A stretch of DNA of 64,000 nt, taken from Histophilus somni (GTDB lineage: Bacteria > Pseudomonadota > Gammaproteobacteria > Enterobacterales > Pasteurellaceae). A model generated the notes under the pieces. It was not told where the DNA came from and did not search any database. It saw nothing but the letters and a program-made list of their open reading frames with translations. Below are positions 9,790 through 22,127 of this stretch, piece by piece (positions within the stretch are counted from its first letter, which is position 1; each line of letters begins with the position of its first letter). A program made the translations under genes and the position numbers. The stretch spans positions 1 to 64,000 of the forward strand of contig NZ_JACHGQ010000003.1 of the NCBI RefSeq assembly GCF_014202395.1. The letters run 5' to 3'.

Positions 9790-9811
9790 GGTTTTTCTCC
9801 TATATAAATGA

Positions 9812-10270
9812 TTAAAGTAAATTCAGCCGTTTTTGAGCTGAGTATTTTTTCCGTAACAGAAAATCAAGTGAAACTACACCCGCACCTTGTAGGAGCAGAG
9901 GAAGTAACGTAATTATGTAAATGAGCGGTAATTTATAACCATTGTTGCATACGTTATAACCTAATCCGCTATGTACTGTTGCCCAAGCTACAGCGGTTAA
10001 AATCATCAACCCTAAAGCACTAAAGCGAGTTGCAATACCTAAAACCAACAAAATCGGAAACAATAATTCTGCACCGGTTGCAATAGCCCAATTTAAGTCC
10101 AGTGGTAAAATTGAGAAAGGAAACGGAAAATTATCTTTTATCGCATAAAACCAATTTTCACCGTTCCATTTTTCTAGTCCTGCTTCGAAAAACTCATAGG
10201 CGACAAAAAAACGTAATACGAGTAAGGATAATCCCTGAGTGGATTGTTTAAAAATATGACAATGAGACAT
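9812..10270 (-). CDS. hvfD: HvfD-like DoxX family membrane protein
   Basis: A 152-residue integral membrane protein of the DoxX family with four hydrophobic segments (about 15-30, 62-82, 86-105, 118-138). DoxX proteins accompany most MNIO precursor operons; their role in export, redox or copper handling is not settled. It is the first gene of the operon, preceded by AGGAGTAGAAA at the start codon and by an ECF-type promoter-like sequence. It lies 22 bases ahead of hvfA. Confidence 0.8.
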   Translation of the reverse strand: MSHCHIFKQSTQGLSLLVLRFFVAYEFFEAGLEKWNGENWFYAIKDNFPFPFSILPLDLNWAIATGAELLFPILLVLGIATRFSALGLMILTAVAWATVHSGLGYNVCNNGYKLPLIYIITLLPLLLQGAGVVSLDFLLRKKYSAQKRLNLL

Positions 10271-10301
10271 TTTCTACTCCTAAAAAATTGCTTTCTAGAA
10301 G

Positions 10302-10330
10302 TTAGACGAATGAGAAAATAAAACCTTACA
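10302..10330 (-). promoter_or_regulatory. ECF-sigma-like promoter of the hvf operon
   Basis: On the minus strand TGTAAGG (10330-10324) and CGTCTAA (10308-10302) are separated by 15 bases. A CGTC core at -10 with a GTAA-type -35 is characteristic of extracytoplasmic-function sigma factors. It predicts a start near 10295, about 25 bases before the hvfD ATG. Elements seen; sigma assignment inferred. Confidence 0.4.
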
Positions 10331-10357
10331 AAAAAATTTCAAAAATTTAGAAAAATA

Positions 10358-10385
10358 AAAAGGTCAGATTTTACTCTGACCTTTT
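10358..10385 (-). terminator. Rho-independent terminator of pflB
   Basis: AAAAGGTCAGA-TTTTAC-TCTGACCTTTT is a perfect 11-bp stem with a 6-nt loop directly after the pflB stop. On the minus strand it ends in a T-rich tract (CTTTTTATTTTTC). Confidence 0.9.
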
Positions 10386-10404
10386 AAATATTCTGATTTA
10401 AAAC

Positions 10405-12729
10405 TTACATTGACGTTGTGAATGTACGTGTAATTACATCTTGTTGTTGCTCTTTGGTTAAAGAGTTGAAACGTACTGCGTAACCTGATACACGAATGGT
10501 TAATTGCGGGTATTTGTCTGGATTTTCTACCGCATCTAATAACATTTCTCGATTTAGTACATTCACGTTTAAGTGTTGACCGCCTTCAATAGTTGTTTCA
10601 TGATGGAAATATCCATCCATTAAACCTGCCAAATTGCGTTTTTGTGCATCAATATCTTTACCTAACGCATTAGGTACGATAGAGAACGTATAAGAAATAC
10701 CGTCTTTAGCATAAGCAAATGGAAGTTTAGCAACAGAAGTTAATGATGCTACCGCACCTTTTTGATCACGTCCGTGCATTGGGTTTGCTCCCGGTCCAAA
10801 TGGTGCACCTGAACGACGACCATCAGGTGTGTTACCTGTTTTCTTGCCATATACCACATTTGAAGTAATCGTTAAAACAGATTGAGTTGGTGTTGCATTG
10901 CGGTAAGTTTTGAGTTTTTGAATTTTCTTCATGAAACGTTCAACCAAGTCAACCGCAATATCATCTACTCGTGAATCGTTGTTACCAAATTGTGGATATT
11001 CACCTTCAATTTCAAAGTCAATCGCAACATTTTTTGAAATACCGATCACGTCGCCAGCTTTATTTTTCACTTCAATATCACCACGAATAGGTTTTACTTT
11101 AGCGTATTTAATTGCAGAAAGTGAGTCGGCGGCAACAGAAAGACCGGCAATACCGCAAGCCATTGTTCTGAATACATCACGATCATGCAATGCCATTAAC
11201 GCTGCTTCATAAGCATATTTATCGTGCATAAAATGAATAATGTTCAATGCAGTGACGTATTGTTTTGCTAACCAATCCATAAAGCTGTCTAAACGGGTCA
11301 TGACGTCTTCATAATCTAAATATTCAGTTGTAATAGGATCGGTTTTAGGACCAACTTGGTCACCGGATTTTTCATCAATACCGCCGTTGATTGCATACAG
11401 TAATGTTTTTGCTAAGTTCGCACGAGCCCCGAAGAATTGCATCATTTTACCCACGATCATTGGGCTTACGCAGCAGGCGATTGCATAGTCATCATTTTGG
11501 AAATCCGGACGCATTAGGTCGTCATTTTCGTACTGTACAGATGAAGTATCAATTGATACTTTCGCAGCATAGCGTTTGAAACCATCAGGTAAACTTTCAG
11601 ACCAAAGAATAGTTAAGTTCGGTTCTGGTGAAGGTCCCATCGTGTAAAGTGTATGCAAGATACGGAAACTTGTTTTGGTGACTAAAGTACGACCATCTAA
11701 CCCCATACCGGCTAAAGTTTCAGTTGCCCACATTGGATCACCAGAGAATAATTGATCGTATTCAGGCGTGCGTAAGAAGCGAACCATACGAAGTTTCATG
11801 ACCAAGTGGTCAATTAATTCTTGAGCTTCTTGTTCTGTAATTTTGCCTGCTTTGAGATCACGTTCAATGAAAATATCTAAGAATGTGGATACACGACCAA
11901 AAGACATTGCCGCACCGTTTTGTGATTTAACGGCAGCAAGGTAAGCGAAGTAAGTCCATTGAACCGCCTCTTGAGCATTTTTTGCTGGAGCGGAAATATC
12001 ATAGCCGTAAGATGCTGCCATTTCTTTCATTTTGCCTAAAGCACGGTGCTGTTCAGCGATTTCCTCACGTAATTGAATCGTTGCTTGAATATCTTCGCCG
12101 CTCTCTAATTTCTCTTGTAATGAAGTAAATTGTTTGAATTTATCTTTCATTAAGAAATCTGCACCATAAAGTGCCATACGGCGATAGTCACCGATGATAC
12201 GACCACGACCGTAAGCATCAGGTAAACCTGTGATTACACCTGATTTACGACAACGTAAAATATCTGGTGTATAAACATCGAATACGCCTTGATTGTGAGT
12301 TTTGCGATATTCAGTAAAGATTTTTTCAACTTCTGGATTGAGTTCACGACGGTAAACTTTACATGAGCCTCTAACCATGTTGATCCCACCAAACGGCATA
12401 ATTGCACGTTTTAAGGGAGCGTCTGTTTGTAAACCGACAATTTTTTCTAAATCTTTATTGATATAGCCCGCTTTATGAGAAGTGATAGTGGATGGAATAT
12501 CTGTATCAATATCATAAGGTTCGTGAGTTTTGTTCTCCACTTTGATTTTTTCCATTACATCAGCCCACAGGATTGATGTTGCTTCTGTTGCTTCCGCTAA
12601 GAATGCTTCATCCCCCTCATACGGAGTATAGTTTTTTTGGATAAAATCACGAACATTGACTTCAGTTTGCCAATCTCCACCGACAAAACCTTCCCAAGCT
12701 TTTTGTTGAGTTTCTGTTAATTGAGCCAT
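10405..12729 (-). CDS. pflB: Formate C-acetyltransferase (pyruvate formate-lyase)
   Basis: Glycyl-radical enzyme that converts pyruvate and CoA to acetyl-CoA and formate during anaerobic growth. At 774 residues it is slightly longer than the E. coli enzyme (760). The catalytic cysteine pair is present in IACCVSPM (about residue 430), and the radical glycine is G749 in RVSGYAVRF near the C-terminus. It lies downstream of focA on the same strand with a 94-base gap, giving the usual focA-pflB order, and ends at a strong terminator. PflA, its activase, is encoded 2.6 kb further on. Confidence 0.98.
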   Translation of the reverse strand: MAQLTETQQKAWEGFVGGDWQTEVNVRDFIQKNYTPYEGDEAFLAEATEATSILWADVMEKIKVENKTHEPYDIDTDIPSTITSHKAGYINKDLEKIVGLQTDAPLKRAIMPFGGINMVRGSCKVYRRELNPEVEKIFTEYRKTHNQGVFDVYTPDILRCRKSGVITGLPDAYGRGRIIGDYRRMALYGADFLMKDKFKQFTSLQEKLESGEDIQATIQLREEIAEQHRALGKMKEMAASYGYDISAPAKNAQEAVQWTYFAYLAAVKSQNGAAMSFGRVSTFLDIFIERDLKAGKITEQEAQELIDHLVMKLRMVRFLRTPEYDQLFSGDPMWATETLAGMGLDGRTLVTKTSFRILHTLYTMGPSPEPNLTILWSESLPDGFKRYAAKVSIDTSSVQYENDDLMRPDFQNDDYAIACCVSPMIVGKMMQFFGARANLAKTLLYAINGGIDEKSGDQVGPKTDPITTEYLDYEDVMTRLDSFMDWLAKQYVTALNIIHFMHDKYAYEAALMALHDRDVFRTMACGIAGLSVAADSLSAIKYAKVKPIRGDIEVKNKAGDVIGISKNVAIDFEIEGEYPQFGNNDSRVDDIAVDLVERFMKKIQKLKTYRNATPTQSVLTITSNVVYGKKTGNTPDGRRSGAPFGPGANPMHGRDQKGAVASLTSVAKLPFAYAKDGISYTFSIVPNALGKDIDAQKRNLAGLMDGYFHHETTIEGGQHLNVNVLNREMLLDAVENPDKYPQLTIRVSGYAVRFNSLTKEQQQDVITRTFTTSM

Positions 12730-12823
12730 CGCTAATAACTTCCTTTTGAGTAAATAAAAATAAAACTGTTGAACTTTGTAAAAACAATCGAAAAACAGAC
12801 CGCTCTTACACCCTAATGATTTA

Positions 12824-13675
12824 TTAGTGTCTATGAGGTTTATTGGTAAACCATTGCATTAATGCAATACAAACACCGCCACCGATAATATTCCCTAAGG
12901 TGACAGGAATTAAATTCTTAAAGATAAAATGGTAAATATCCAAATCGGCAAATTGCAGAGGATTAAGATTAATTGCTTGCCAAAAATCTGTTGAGCTGGC
13001 ATGTGAGGTAATTATTCCCATTGGGATCATAAACATATTTGCAACACTATGCTCAAAGCCTGAGGCAACAAATAGACCTATAGGCAAAATCATGATGAAT
13101 GCTTTATCTGTTAATGTTTTTCCGGCATAACTCATCCAAACAGCAATACATACCATAATGTTACATAGAATACCTAAGCAAAATGCTTCAAGCCATGTGT
13201 GGTGAATTTTATGTTGTGCTGTTTTTAGAATGGTTAAACCCCATTGTCCATTTGCCGCCATAGTTTGACCGGCAAACCAAATTAGTAACACGATAATTAA
13301 TGAACCGACGAAATTACCCAAATAAACAACAAGCCAATTTTTTAGCATTTGAGTTGTGGTAATTCGTTTATTCACACGTGCAATAAGAGACATAGTTGAT
13401 GATGTGAAAAGCTCTGAACCGCATACTACCGCCATAATAATACCAAGAGAGAAAACCAAACCTCCAACAAGTTTGGTAAGTCCCCAAGGGGCATTACCCG
13501 AACCTGTCTGAGTAGTAGTGTAAAAAACGAAAGCAAGGGCAATAAATGCACCCGCAGAAATTGCAGATAAGAATGAGTAGAATTGATTTTTAGTTGCTTT
13601 ATAAACACCTACATTCTCACCTATTTGTGCCATTTCGCTAGGTGATACTATTATGGTTGTATTTTCGGTTTTCAT
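12824..13675 (-). CDS. focA: Formate transporter, FNT family
   Basis: Pentameric inner-membrane formate/nitrite-family channel that moves formate made by PflB. The 283 residues contain six hydrophobic segments, with family motifs [53 protein letters not shown] and [10 protein letters not shown]. The conserved histidine lies in GFEHSVANM. It is the first gene of focA-pflB and is divergent from hinT across 244 AT-rich bases that carry a candidate ArcA site. Confidence 0.96.
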   Translation of the reverse strand: MKTENTTIIVSPSEMAQIGENVGVYKATKNQFYSFLSAISAGAFIALAFVFYTTTQTGSGNAPWGLTKLVGGLVFSLGIIMAVVCGSELFTSSTMSLIARVNKRITTTQMLKNWLVVYLGNFVGSLIIVLLIWFAGQTMAANGQWGLTILKTAQHKIHHTWLEAFCLGILCNIMVCIAVWMSYAGKTLTDKAFIMILPIGLFVASGFEHSVANMFMIPMGIITSHASSTDFWQAINLNPLQFADLDIYHFIFKNLIPVTLGNIIGGGVCIALMQWFTNKPHRH

Positions 13676-13780
13676 TACAAACCCTATTGAAATTAAACTG
13701 GCGTTATTTTAAGTCATTAACCGGAAACTTTAAACTAAAAAATTTTTTATTTTTTATAAAATTTGTTAAATGAAAATATT

Positions 13781-13798
13781 TTTAACAAGTGTTTAACA
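13781..13798 (-). promoter_or_regulatory. Candidate ArcA direct-repeat site upstream of focA
   Basis: On the minus strand TGTTAAACACTTGTTAAA contains two GTTAA elements 11 bases apart, the spacing of ArcA-P direct repeats. It lies 106-123 bases upstream of the focA start codon. ArcA control of focA-pfl is known in enterobacteria. The region is very AT-rich, so chance matches are possible. Confidence 0.35.
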
Positions 13799-13919
13799 TT
13801 TAATTGTTTTATATTTTTTAAATGCAACAACTTATTAACATTTGGCAATCTAAATTGCTATTTAAAGGGATTTCTGATACAAAATGCACCTATTATTTTT
13901 ATATCATGGGAGAACAAAA

Positions 13920-14270
13920 ATGGTAGAAGAAACTATTTTTAGCAAAATTATTCGTAAAGAAATTCCGGCAAATATTGTTTATCAGGATGAATTGGTTACT
14001 GCATTTCGTGATATATCCCCACAAGCACCTACCCATATTTTAATTATCCCAAATAAAATTATTCCGACAGTTAATGATGTAACATCAGAAGATGAAGTAA
14101 CGTTGGGACGTTTATTTACCGTAGCGGCGAAACTTGCTGAAAAAGAGGGAATAGCACAAGACGGTTATCGTTTAATCGTCAATTGCAATAAACATGGAGG
14201 ACAAGAGGTCTATCATTTGCATATGCACTTGGTTGGCGGTGAACCTTTAGGGAAAATGTTGGCAAAATAA
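13920..14270 (+). CDS. hinT: HIT-family purine nucleoside phosphoramidase
   Basis: Small cytosolic hydrolase of 116 residues that cleaves nucleoside 5'-phosphoramidates such as lysyl-AMP by-products. The histidine triad HLHMHLVGG is intact near the C-terminus. I chose the ATG at 13920 because GGGAGAA lies six to twelve bases before it and the product then begins [17 protein letters not shown] like other HinT proteins; an earlier in-frame ATG at 13884 has no ribosome site. It forms an operon with the following lipoprotein gene (one-base TAATG overlap) and nagZ, the order seen in H. influenzae (HI_0961-HI_0959). Confidence 0.93.
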   Translation: MVEETIFSKIIRKEIPANIVYQDELVTAFRDISPQAPTHILIIPNKIIPTVNDVTSEDEVTLGRLFTVAAKLAEKEGIAQDGYRLIVNCNKHGGQEVYHLHMHLVGGEPLGKMLAK

Positions 14271-14626
14271 TGAAAAATTTACTTATCGCTTTTATTTTGA
14301 GTTTGGGATTAATTGCTTGTGGTTCTTTGGAAAAAGTAAATTTAGTGCATTCTCAACAACCAATTATAAATATTAGTACCGAGCTTGCTTCTGATATTGA
14401 CGTACAAGTCAGCCATTCATCAGCATCGCTGACAAACGTTTCACAAAAGCAAGTGACGCTCGTATATTATTTTTTTTGGTACGATAAAAATGGTGTAACA
14501 CAAGGTGATGTGGCTAATATGAAAAATGCCACTATGCTGATTTTATCGCCAGGTCAAACACGTCAGTTAGTATTACAAAAGCCGACAACAGAAAGTGTGA
14601 ATTACCGCCTTTACTTGAGTTTATAG
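14270..14626 (+). CDS. YcfL-like lipoprotein
   Basis: A 118-residue probable outer-membrane lipoprotein. Its signal peptide ends in the lipobox LIAC-G (cysteine at 17), followed by a short beta-rich domain with VTLVYYFFWYDKNGV and RQLVLQKPTTESVNYRLYLSL. It matches the YcfL family, which in enterobacteria sits beside hinT and has no firm function. Translation is coupled to hinT by a one-base overlap and nagZ follows after seven bases, suggesting an envelope role. Confidence 0.75.
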   Translation: MKNLLIAFILSLGLIACGSLEKVNLVHSQQPIINISTELASDIDVQVSHSSASLTNVSQKQVTLVYYFFWYDKNGVTQGDVANMKNATMLILSPGQTRQLVLQKPTTESVNYRLYLSL

Positions 14627-14632
14627 AACAAA

Positions 14633-15688
14633 ATGTCGATATTATTAATAGATTTATCGGGTCAAGAGTTACGTCAAGAAGAAATCGAATTACTTGAACA
14701 TCCTCTAGTCGCAGGATTAATTTTATTTAGCCGCAATTTTTATGATATTGAGCAAATCCGACATCTCATTAGATCGGTGCGTCAAAAGGTTAAAAAGCCT
14801 TTATTAATTACTGTTGATCAAGAGGGTGGGCGAGTACAGCGTTTTCGTCAGGGTTTTACGCAATTACCGGCAATGCAGTCCTTTGCCTGTTTACTTTCTG
14901 ACCCTCAAGAGCAACAGGAAATGGCTTGGCGAGCTGGTTGGCAAATGGCGGCGGAAATGACCGCACTTGATATCGATCTTAGCTTTGCACCTGTTTTGGA
15001 TCTTGGGCATCAATGTAAGGCAATTGGCGACCGCAGTTTTCATTATGAGGAAAAGAAACTGATTGAACTTGCTGAGAAATTTATTCAAGGTATGAGACAA
15101 ATCGGAATGTCGGCAACGGGTAAGCATTTTCCCGGTCATGGACATGTGTTAGCCGATTCTCATTTGGAAACACCTTATGATGATCGAGCAAAAGAATTAA
15201 TTTTTGCACAAGATATTCGACCGTTTCAGTCTTTGATTAAACAAGGGTTGTTAGATGCAGTGATGCCGGCACATGTTATCTACACTCAATGTGATAATCA
15301 ACCGGCAAGTGGATCGTCTTATTGGCTAAAGGAGGTTTTACGTCAACAATTGGGATTCCAAGGAGCGATTTTTTCTGATGATTTGGGTATGAAAGGTGCC
15401 GGTTTTATGGGGGATTTTGTTGCTCGTTGTACGCAATCTCTTCAGGCGGGTTGTGATTTATTGTTGTTATGTAACGAGCCTGAAGCAGTGGTGCAAGTTT
15501 TAGATCGTTTTAAACCACAGGAAAGTCAAAATAAACGAATAATACGCCAAACTAGATTGAATAAATTATTCAAAAAACAACGGATTGATTGGCAAACCTT
15601 ACGCGCTCAACGTGATTGGTTGGAAAATCACAAAAAACTTACCGCACTTCAGCAAGATTGGTTAGCCTATAAGGGCTATGACAATTAG
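14633..15688 (+). CDS. nagZ: Beta-N-acetylhexosaminidase (muropeptide recycling)
   Basis: Cytosolic glycoside hydrolase family 3 enzyme that removes N-acetylglucosamine from anhydro-muropeptides. The 351 residues include the family signature KHFPGHGHV (164-172), the general-acid dyad D175/H177 in ADSH, and the nucleophile aspartate in FSDDLGMKG (about 248). It is the third gene of the hinT operon and overlaps the reading region of the next gene. Its product feeds the peptidoglycan recycling path also used during growth with ponA and mreBCD. Confidence 0.96.
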   Translation: MSILLIDLSGQELRQEEIELLEHPLVAGLILFSRNFYDIEQIRHLIRSVRQKVKKPLLITVDQEGGRVQRFRQGFTQLPAMQSFACLLSDPQEQQEMAWRAGWQMAAEMTALDIDLSFAPVLDLGHQCKAIGDRSFHYEEKKLIELAEKFIQGMRQIGMSATGKHFPGHGHVLADSHLETPYDDRAKELIFAQDIRPFQSLIKQGLLDAVMPAHVIYTQCDNQPASGSSYWLKEVLRQQLGFQGAIFSDDLGMKGAGFMGDFVARCTQSLQAGCDLLLLCNEPEAVVQVLDRFKPQESQNKRIIRQTRLNKLFKKQRIDWQTLRAQRDWLENHKKLTALQQDWLAYKGYDN

Positions 15689-15707
15689 AAATTATGGAGG
15701 TGGTTTT

Positions 15708-16226
15708 TTGAGAGTATACAAAAATAAAGAAGAACTCAAAACTGAAATAAATAAAGCATTTAAGAAGTATATTTTAGAATTTGATAATATTCCAGAAACC
15801 TTAAAAGATAAGAGAGTTGATAAAGTTGATAGAACTCCAGCTGAAAATCTTGCTTATCAAGTGGGATGGACAAGTTTGGTTCTTAAATGGGAAAAAGATG
15901 AAAGAAAGGGGCTTCAAGTAAAAACACCATCGGATGAATTTAAGTGGAATCAACTTGGTCAATTATATCAGTGGTTCACGGATACTTATGCTCATTTATC
16001 CTTGCAAGAGTTAAAAGCAAAATTAAATGAAAATATTAATTCTATCTATGCAATGATTGATTCGTTGAGTGAGGAAGAATTATTTGAACCGCATATGAGA
16101 AAGTGGGCTGATGAAGCGACTAAAACAGCGACTTGGGAAGTGTATAAGTTTATTCATGTCAATACGGTTGCACCTTTTGGGACTTTTAGAACAAAAGTCA
16201 GAAAATGGAAGAAGACAGTATTATAA
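15708..16226 (+). CDS. ClbS/DfsB family four-helix bundle protein
   Basis: A cytosolic protein of 172 residues in the ClbS/DfsB (DinB-like bundle) family; landmarks are RTPAENLAYQVGWTSLVLKWE, LGQLYQWFTDTYA and KWADEATKTATWEVYKFIHVNTVAPFGTFRTKVRKWKK. ClbS protects E. coli from its own colibactin by hydrolysing the cyclopropane warhead; for most family members the target is unknown. The TTG at 15708 has an excellent GGAGG at 15697-15701. An alternative ATG at 15678 lies inside nagZ and would add ten residues. No toxin biosynthesis genes are nearby. Confidence 0.75.
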   Translation: MRVYKNKEELKTEINKAFKKYILEFDNIPETLKDKRVDKVDRTPAENLAYQVGWTSLVLKWEKDERKGLQVKTPSDEFKWNQLGQLYQWFTDTYAHLSLQELKAKLNENINSIYAMIDSLSEEELFEPHMRKWADEATKTATWEVYKFIHVNTVAPFGTFRTKVRKWKKTVL

Positions 16227-16331
16227 ATTACCTTTTTACAAAAAAATTTCATAAAAACAGTTACCAAAGGCAATAGAGAAAACTATCGTTTTTTCCTTTG
16301 CAAATTTAAATTTTATTTAATTAAATTAATA

Positions 16332-16344
16332 TGAATTTAATTCA
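16332..16344 (+). promoter_or_regulatory. MetR-binding site upstream of metF
   Basis: TGAATTTAATTCA is a perfect palindrome matching the MetR consensus TGAA-N5-TTCA. It lies 98 bases before the metF start and about 24 bases upstream of the putative -35. MetR activates met genes with homocysteine in enterobacteria. Sequence seen, regulation inferred. Confidence 0.6.
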
Positions 16345-16367
16345 TGAAAAGTATAATTTTTCTGAAA

Positions 16368-16398
16368 TTGACACATATTTTCTTTCTCTTTATGATGA
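16368..16398 (+). promoter_or_regulatory. Probable metF promoter
   Basis: A consensus TTGACA (16368-16373) is followed by TATGAT (16393-16398) with a 19-base spacer; TTTATG at 16391 would give 17. The long spacer would suit an activator-dependent promoter with the MetR box just upstream. Confidence 0.45.
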
Positions 16399-16435
16399 TT
16401 TTAACCGATTTAAAGATAAATTTATTATGGAGTAA

Positions 16436-17326
<891 letters not shown>

Positions 17327-17346
17327 AAAACCGCACTTTGAGCCTA

Positions 17347-17380
17347 AAAAAGGACTAAATTGTTAAAATTTGGTCCTTTT
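17347..17380. terminator. Bidirectional terminator between metF and ssb
   Basis: AAAAGGACTAAAT (17347-17360, counting one extra A) pairs with ATTTGGTCCTTTT (17368-17380) around TTGTTAAA, followed by ATTTTTAC on the plus strand and a T run on the minus strand. It sits between the converging ends of metF and ssb. Confidence 0.85.
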
Positions 17381-17412
17381 ATTTTTACGGATTTTATTAA
17401 GAAATGCACAAT

Positions 17413-17877
17413 TTAAAATGGAATGTCATCATCAAGTGGAGCATCAACAGGTGATGGAGATGCAATGCTCGGTTTAGGTTGAGAATGTGATTGGTAGGTT
17501 GGTTGCTGTTGAGGTTCGTATCCTCCCATTTGTCCACGATCTGAACGACTATCCAGCATTTGCAATACATCGCCCTGAATTTCAGTGGTATAACGATCTT
17601 GACCATTTTGATCTTGCCATTTGCGTGTTCTTAAACGTCCTTCTACATAAACTTTTGAGCCTTTGCGTAAATATTCTCCAGCCACTTCTGCTTGACGACG
17701 ATAAAACACGATGCGATGCCATTCTGTAATTTCACGGCGTTCATTGGTATTTTTATCAATCCAACTTTCACTTGTTGCAACACTGATATTCGCAACAGCA
17801 TCACCGTTTGGCATGGTGCGAATTTCAGGAGCGTTACCAAGATTTCCAACAATGATTACTTTATTTACTCCAGCCAT
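17413..17877 (-). CDS. ssb: Single-stranded DNA-binding protein
   Basis: Tetrameric SSB that coats single-stranded DNA in replication, repair and transformation. It has 154 residues: an N-terminal OB fold ([21 protein letters not shown] through about residue 110), a Gln/Pro-rich linker, and the acidic tip DDDIPF that recruits partner enzymes including PriA. It is divergent from uvrA as in E. coli, with a LexA box in the shared region. Confidence 0.98.
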   Translation of the reverse strand: MAGVNKVIIVGNLGNAPEIRTMPNGDAVANISVATSESWIDKNTNERREITEWHRIVFYRRQAEVAGEYLRKGSKVYVEGRLRTRKWQDQNGQDRYTTEIQGDVLQMLDSRSDRGQMGGYEPQQQPTYQSHSQPKPSIASPSPVDAPLDDDIPF

Positions 17878-17960
17878 AAGTCCTCTAATTTGCTTCAGTT
17901 AAAAAGTGCGGTTATTTTGCCTTAAATTAAAAAAAAAAGCTATGCTTAAAATGAACTAAA

Positions 17961-17976
17961 CTGGATATTTGCACAG
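17961..17976. promoter_or_regulatory. LexA (SOS) box between ssb and uvrA
   Basis: CTGGATATTTGCACAG fits CTG-N10-CAG, and the flanks AA...TT extend the dyad. It overlaps the -35 (TTGCAC, 17969-17974) of a promoter whose -10 is GATAAT (17993-17998, 18-base spacer) reading into uvrA. This is the same placement as in E. coli, so LexA repression of uvrA is very likely. Confidence 0.75.
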
Positions 17977-18055
17977 TTGTTTAGGAATGTGAGATAATGA
18001 TCGCAAAATTTACTTGATTGGCTTGCTATTATTGTCAATTTATTGTTGGTGTATT

Positions 18056-20887
18056 ATGGAAAAAATTGATATTCGTGGGGCAAGAACTCACAATCTAAAA
18101 AATATAAGTTTAACAATTCCTCGTAACAAACTTGTTGTAATTACGGGGCTGTCTGGTTCAGGAAAGTCTTCTTTGGCTTTTGATACGTTATATGCAGAGG
18201 GGCAACGCCGTTATGTAGAGTCATTGTCTGCCTACGCTCGCCAATTTTTATCTTTAATGGAAAAACCCGATGTTGATCATATTGAAGGATTATCTCCGGC
18301 TATTTCTATTGAACAAAAATCCACTTCTCATAATCCTCGCTCAACAGTGGGAACGATTACTGAAATTCATGATTATTTGCGTTTATTGTTTGCTCGAGTA
18401 GGTGAGCCGAGATGCCCAGAACATCATGTTACATTAAGCGTGCAAACTATTAGCCAAATGGTTGATAAAGTACTGAGTTTGCCGGAAGAAAGTAAGATGA
18501 TGTTACTTGCACCGGTGGTCAAAAATCGTAAAGGCGAGCATATCAAAATTTTAGAAAATATTGCCGCACAAGGCTATATTCGGGCAAGGATTGATGGTGA
18601 AATTTGCGATTTATCGGATCCGCCTAAATTAGAATTACAGAAAAAACATACAATTGAAGTGGTGGTTGATCGCTTTAAAGTGCGGTCTGATTTGGCTACT
18701 CGTTTGGCTGAATCTTTTGAAACAGCGTTAGAGTTGTCCGGTGGGACAGCAATCGTTGCGGATATGGAGAATTCGCAAGTGGAAGAATTGATTTTTTCCG
18801 CTAATTTTGCTTGCCCTCATTGTGGTTATTCTATCCCTGAATTAGAGCCGAGGTTGTTTTCTTTTAATAATCCTGCCGGTGCTTGTTCTACTTGTGACGG
18901 TTTAGGCGTGCAACAATATTTTGATGAAAAACGTGTTGTACAAAACGCATCGATTTCTTTAGCCGGTGGAGCGATAAAAGGGTGGGATCGGCGTAATTTT
19001 TATTATTACCAAATGTTGATGTCTTTAGCTAAGCACTATGATTTTGATATTGAACTACCTTTTGAAAAGTTACCGAAAAAAATTCAGCAAATTATCTTAA
19101 ACGGTTCAGGTAACGAGGAAATTGAATTTCAATATATGAACGATCGTGGTGATGTTGTTCTTCGCCGTCATAGTTTTGAGGGGATTCTCAATAATATGGC
19201 TCGCCGTTATAAAGAAACCGAATCTATGTCTGTACGAGAGGAATTGTCCAAAAATATTAGTAGTCGACCTTGTGTAGATTGTTGTGGTTCGAGATTACGT
19301 TCGGAAGCTCGCCATGTTTATATCGGTGAAGCTAATTTACCTGATGTATCGGAGAAAAGTATCGGAGAAGCACTCAATTTTATTGATAACCTGACATTGA
19401 CGGGACAACGTGGGCAAATTGCAGACAAAATTCTGAAAGAGATTAAAGAGCGGTTACAATTTTTAGTGAATGTGGGGCTGAGTTATTTATCTTTATCTCG
19501 TTCAGCGGAAACTTTATCCGGTGGAGAAGCACAGCGTATTCGTTTGGCAAGTCAAATTGGTGCAGGACTAGTTGGAGTAATGTATGTACTTGATGAACCC
19601 TCAATCGGTTTACACCAACGAGATAATGAGCGTTTATTAAATACTTTGTTGCATTTGCGTAATCTAGGCAACACAGTGATTGTGGTTGAACATGATGAAG
19701 ATGCTATCATGGCAGCTGATCATATTATTGATATTGGTCCCGGAGCCGGTGTGCATGGAGGAAATGTTGTTGCACAAGGTAATGCACAAGAAATTATGGC
19801 TAATCCAAATTCTTTAACAGGTAAATTCTTGTCAGGTAAGGAAAAAATTGAAATTCCGCTGAAACGAACCGCAGTTGATAAGCAAAAAATGCTTAGATTA
19901 AAAGGAGCAAGCGGTAATAACCTGAAACAGGTGAATTTGGATATTCCCGTTGGTTTATTTACCTGTGTAACAGGTGTATCCGGTTCGGGAAAATCTACCT
20001 TAATCAATGATACTTTATTTCCATTGGCTCAAAATGCGTTAAATCGTGCGGAAAATTCCCAGTTTGCACCTTATCAATCAATTGAGGGACTTGAGTTTTT
20101 TGACAAAGTGATCGATATAGATCAAAGTCCGATAGGTAGAACGCCTCGTTCTAATCCAGCGACTTATACAGGACTATTTACGCCAATTCGTGAATTATTT
20201 TCCGGCGTGCCGGAGGCTCGAGCGAGAGGTTATAATCCGGGGAGATTCAGTTTTAATGTGCGTGGCGGACGTTGTGAAGCCTGTCAAGGTGATGGTGTTA
20301 TCAAGGTTGAAATGCACTTTTTACCTGATGTTTATGTGCCTTGTGATCAATGTAAAGGCAAGCGTTATAATCGAGAAACCTTGGAAATTCGTTACAAAGG
20401 CAAAACTATCCATCAAGTGCTTGATATGACAGTAGAAGAAGCACGAGTGTTTTTTGATGCTATTCCAATGGTAGCTCGTAAATTACAAACGTTGATTGAC
20501 GTTGGTTTATCTTATATTCGCTTAGGTCAATCTTCAACAACCTTGTCTGGAGGAGAAGCACAAAGAGTTAAATTAGCAACAGAGCTTTCTAAACGAGATA
20601 CAGGGAAGACGTTATACATTTTAGATGAACCGACTACAGGATTACATTTTGCCGATATTAAACAACTCCTGACCGTCTTACATTGTTTACGTGATAAGGG
20701 AAATACCATAGTGGTAATTGAACATAATCTCGATGTAATAAAAACCGCTGACTGGATCGTTGATTTAGGACCGGAAGGGGGAAATGGCGGAGGACAAATT
20801 ATTGCTACCGGCACGCCGGAAGAGGTTTGCCTAGTTGAAGGATCTCATACGGCGAGATTTTTAAAAACTATGTTGGCTAAAAAATAA
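18056..20887 (+). CDS. uvrA: Excinuclease ABC subunit A
   Basis: DNA-damage recognition ATPase of nucleotide excision repair. The 943 residues carry two ABC modules with Walker [12 protein letters not shown] and [11 protein letters not shown], signatures [12 protein letters not shown] and [12 protein letters not shown], and zinc-binding CxxC pairs (CPHC...CSTC, and CEAC...CDQC). I use the ATG at 18056 ([16 protein letters not shown]), which matches UvrA proteins; an in-frame ATG 42 bases upstream lies in the promoter region. It is controlled by the LexA box just upstream. Confidence 0.98.
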   Translation: MEKIDIRGARTHNLKNISLTIPRNKLVVITGLSGSGKSSLAFDTLYAEGQRRYVESLSAYARQFLSLMEKPDVDHIEGLSPAISIEQKSTSHNPRSTVGTITEIHDYLRLLFARVGEPRCPEHHVTLSVQTISQMVDKVLSLPEESKMMLLAPVVKNRKGEHIKILENIAAQGYIRARIDGEICDLSDPPKLELQKKHTIEVVVDRFKVRSDLATRLAESFETALELSGGTAIVADMENSQVEELIFSANFACPHCGYSIPELEPRLFSFNNPAGACSTCDGLGVQQYFDEKRVVQNASISLAGGAIKGWDRRNFYYYQMLMSLAKHYDFDIELPFEKLPKKIQQIILNGSGNEEIEFQYMNDRGDVVLRRHSFEGILNNMARRYKETESMSVREELSKNISSRPCVDCCGSRLRSEARHVYIGEANLPDVSEKSIGEALNFIDNLTLTGQRGQIADKILKEIKERLQFLVNVGLSYLSLSRSAETLSGGEAQRIRLASQIGAGLVGVMYVLDEPSIGLHQRDNERLLNTLLHLRNLGNTVIVVEHDEDAIMAADHIIDIGPGAGVHGGNVVAQGNAQEIMANPNSLTGKFLSGKEKIEIPLKRTAVDKQKMLRLKGASGNNLKQVNLDIPVGLFTCVTGVSGSGKSTLINDTLFPLAQNALNRAENSQFAPYQSIEGLEFFDKVIDIDQSPIGRTPRSNPATYTGLFTPIRELFSGVPEARARGYNPGRFSFNVRGGRCEACQGDGVIKVEMHFLPDVYVPCDQCKGKRYNRETLEIRYKGKTIHQVLDMTVEEARVFFDAIPMVARKLQTLIDVGLSYIRLGQSSTTLSGGEAQRVKLATELSKRDTGKTLYILDEPTTGLHFADIKQLLTVLHCLRDKGNTIVVIEHNLDVIKTADWIVDLGPEGGNGGGQIIATGTPEEVCLVEGSHTARFLKTMLAKK

Positions 20888-20901
20888 CATCATAAATTAG
20901 A

Positions 20902-20944
20902 AACCGTACTTCATGGATTCGATTTTAATAAAGTGCGGTTTTTT
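20902..20944 (+). terminator. uvrA terminator built on an uptake-signal pair
   Basis: AACCGTACTT (20902-20911) pairs with AAGTGCGGTT (20931-20940, one mismatch) and is followed by TTTTCTTTG. The distal arm is a complete uptake signal and the proximal arm differs from it by one base. Confidence 0.75.
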
Positions 20945-21025
20945 CTTTGCTTTTTATAAAAAAGTTCTGTTACAAAGGGTGTTTTTTTGCTAAATTTAGC
21001 ACAATTTTTTCGTTAAGCTCGGTAG

Positions 21026-22114
<1,089 letters not shown>

Positions 22115-22127
22115 TTTTAACAACATG

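Noticed and set aside
9486-9811. Overlapping ORFs on both strands across hvfA
   Set aside because: The internal repeat of hvfA keeps other frames open; only the frame with a signal peptide and EGKCG motifs makes sense.
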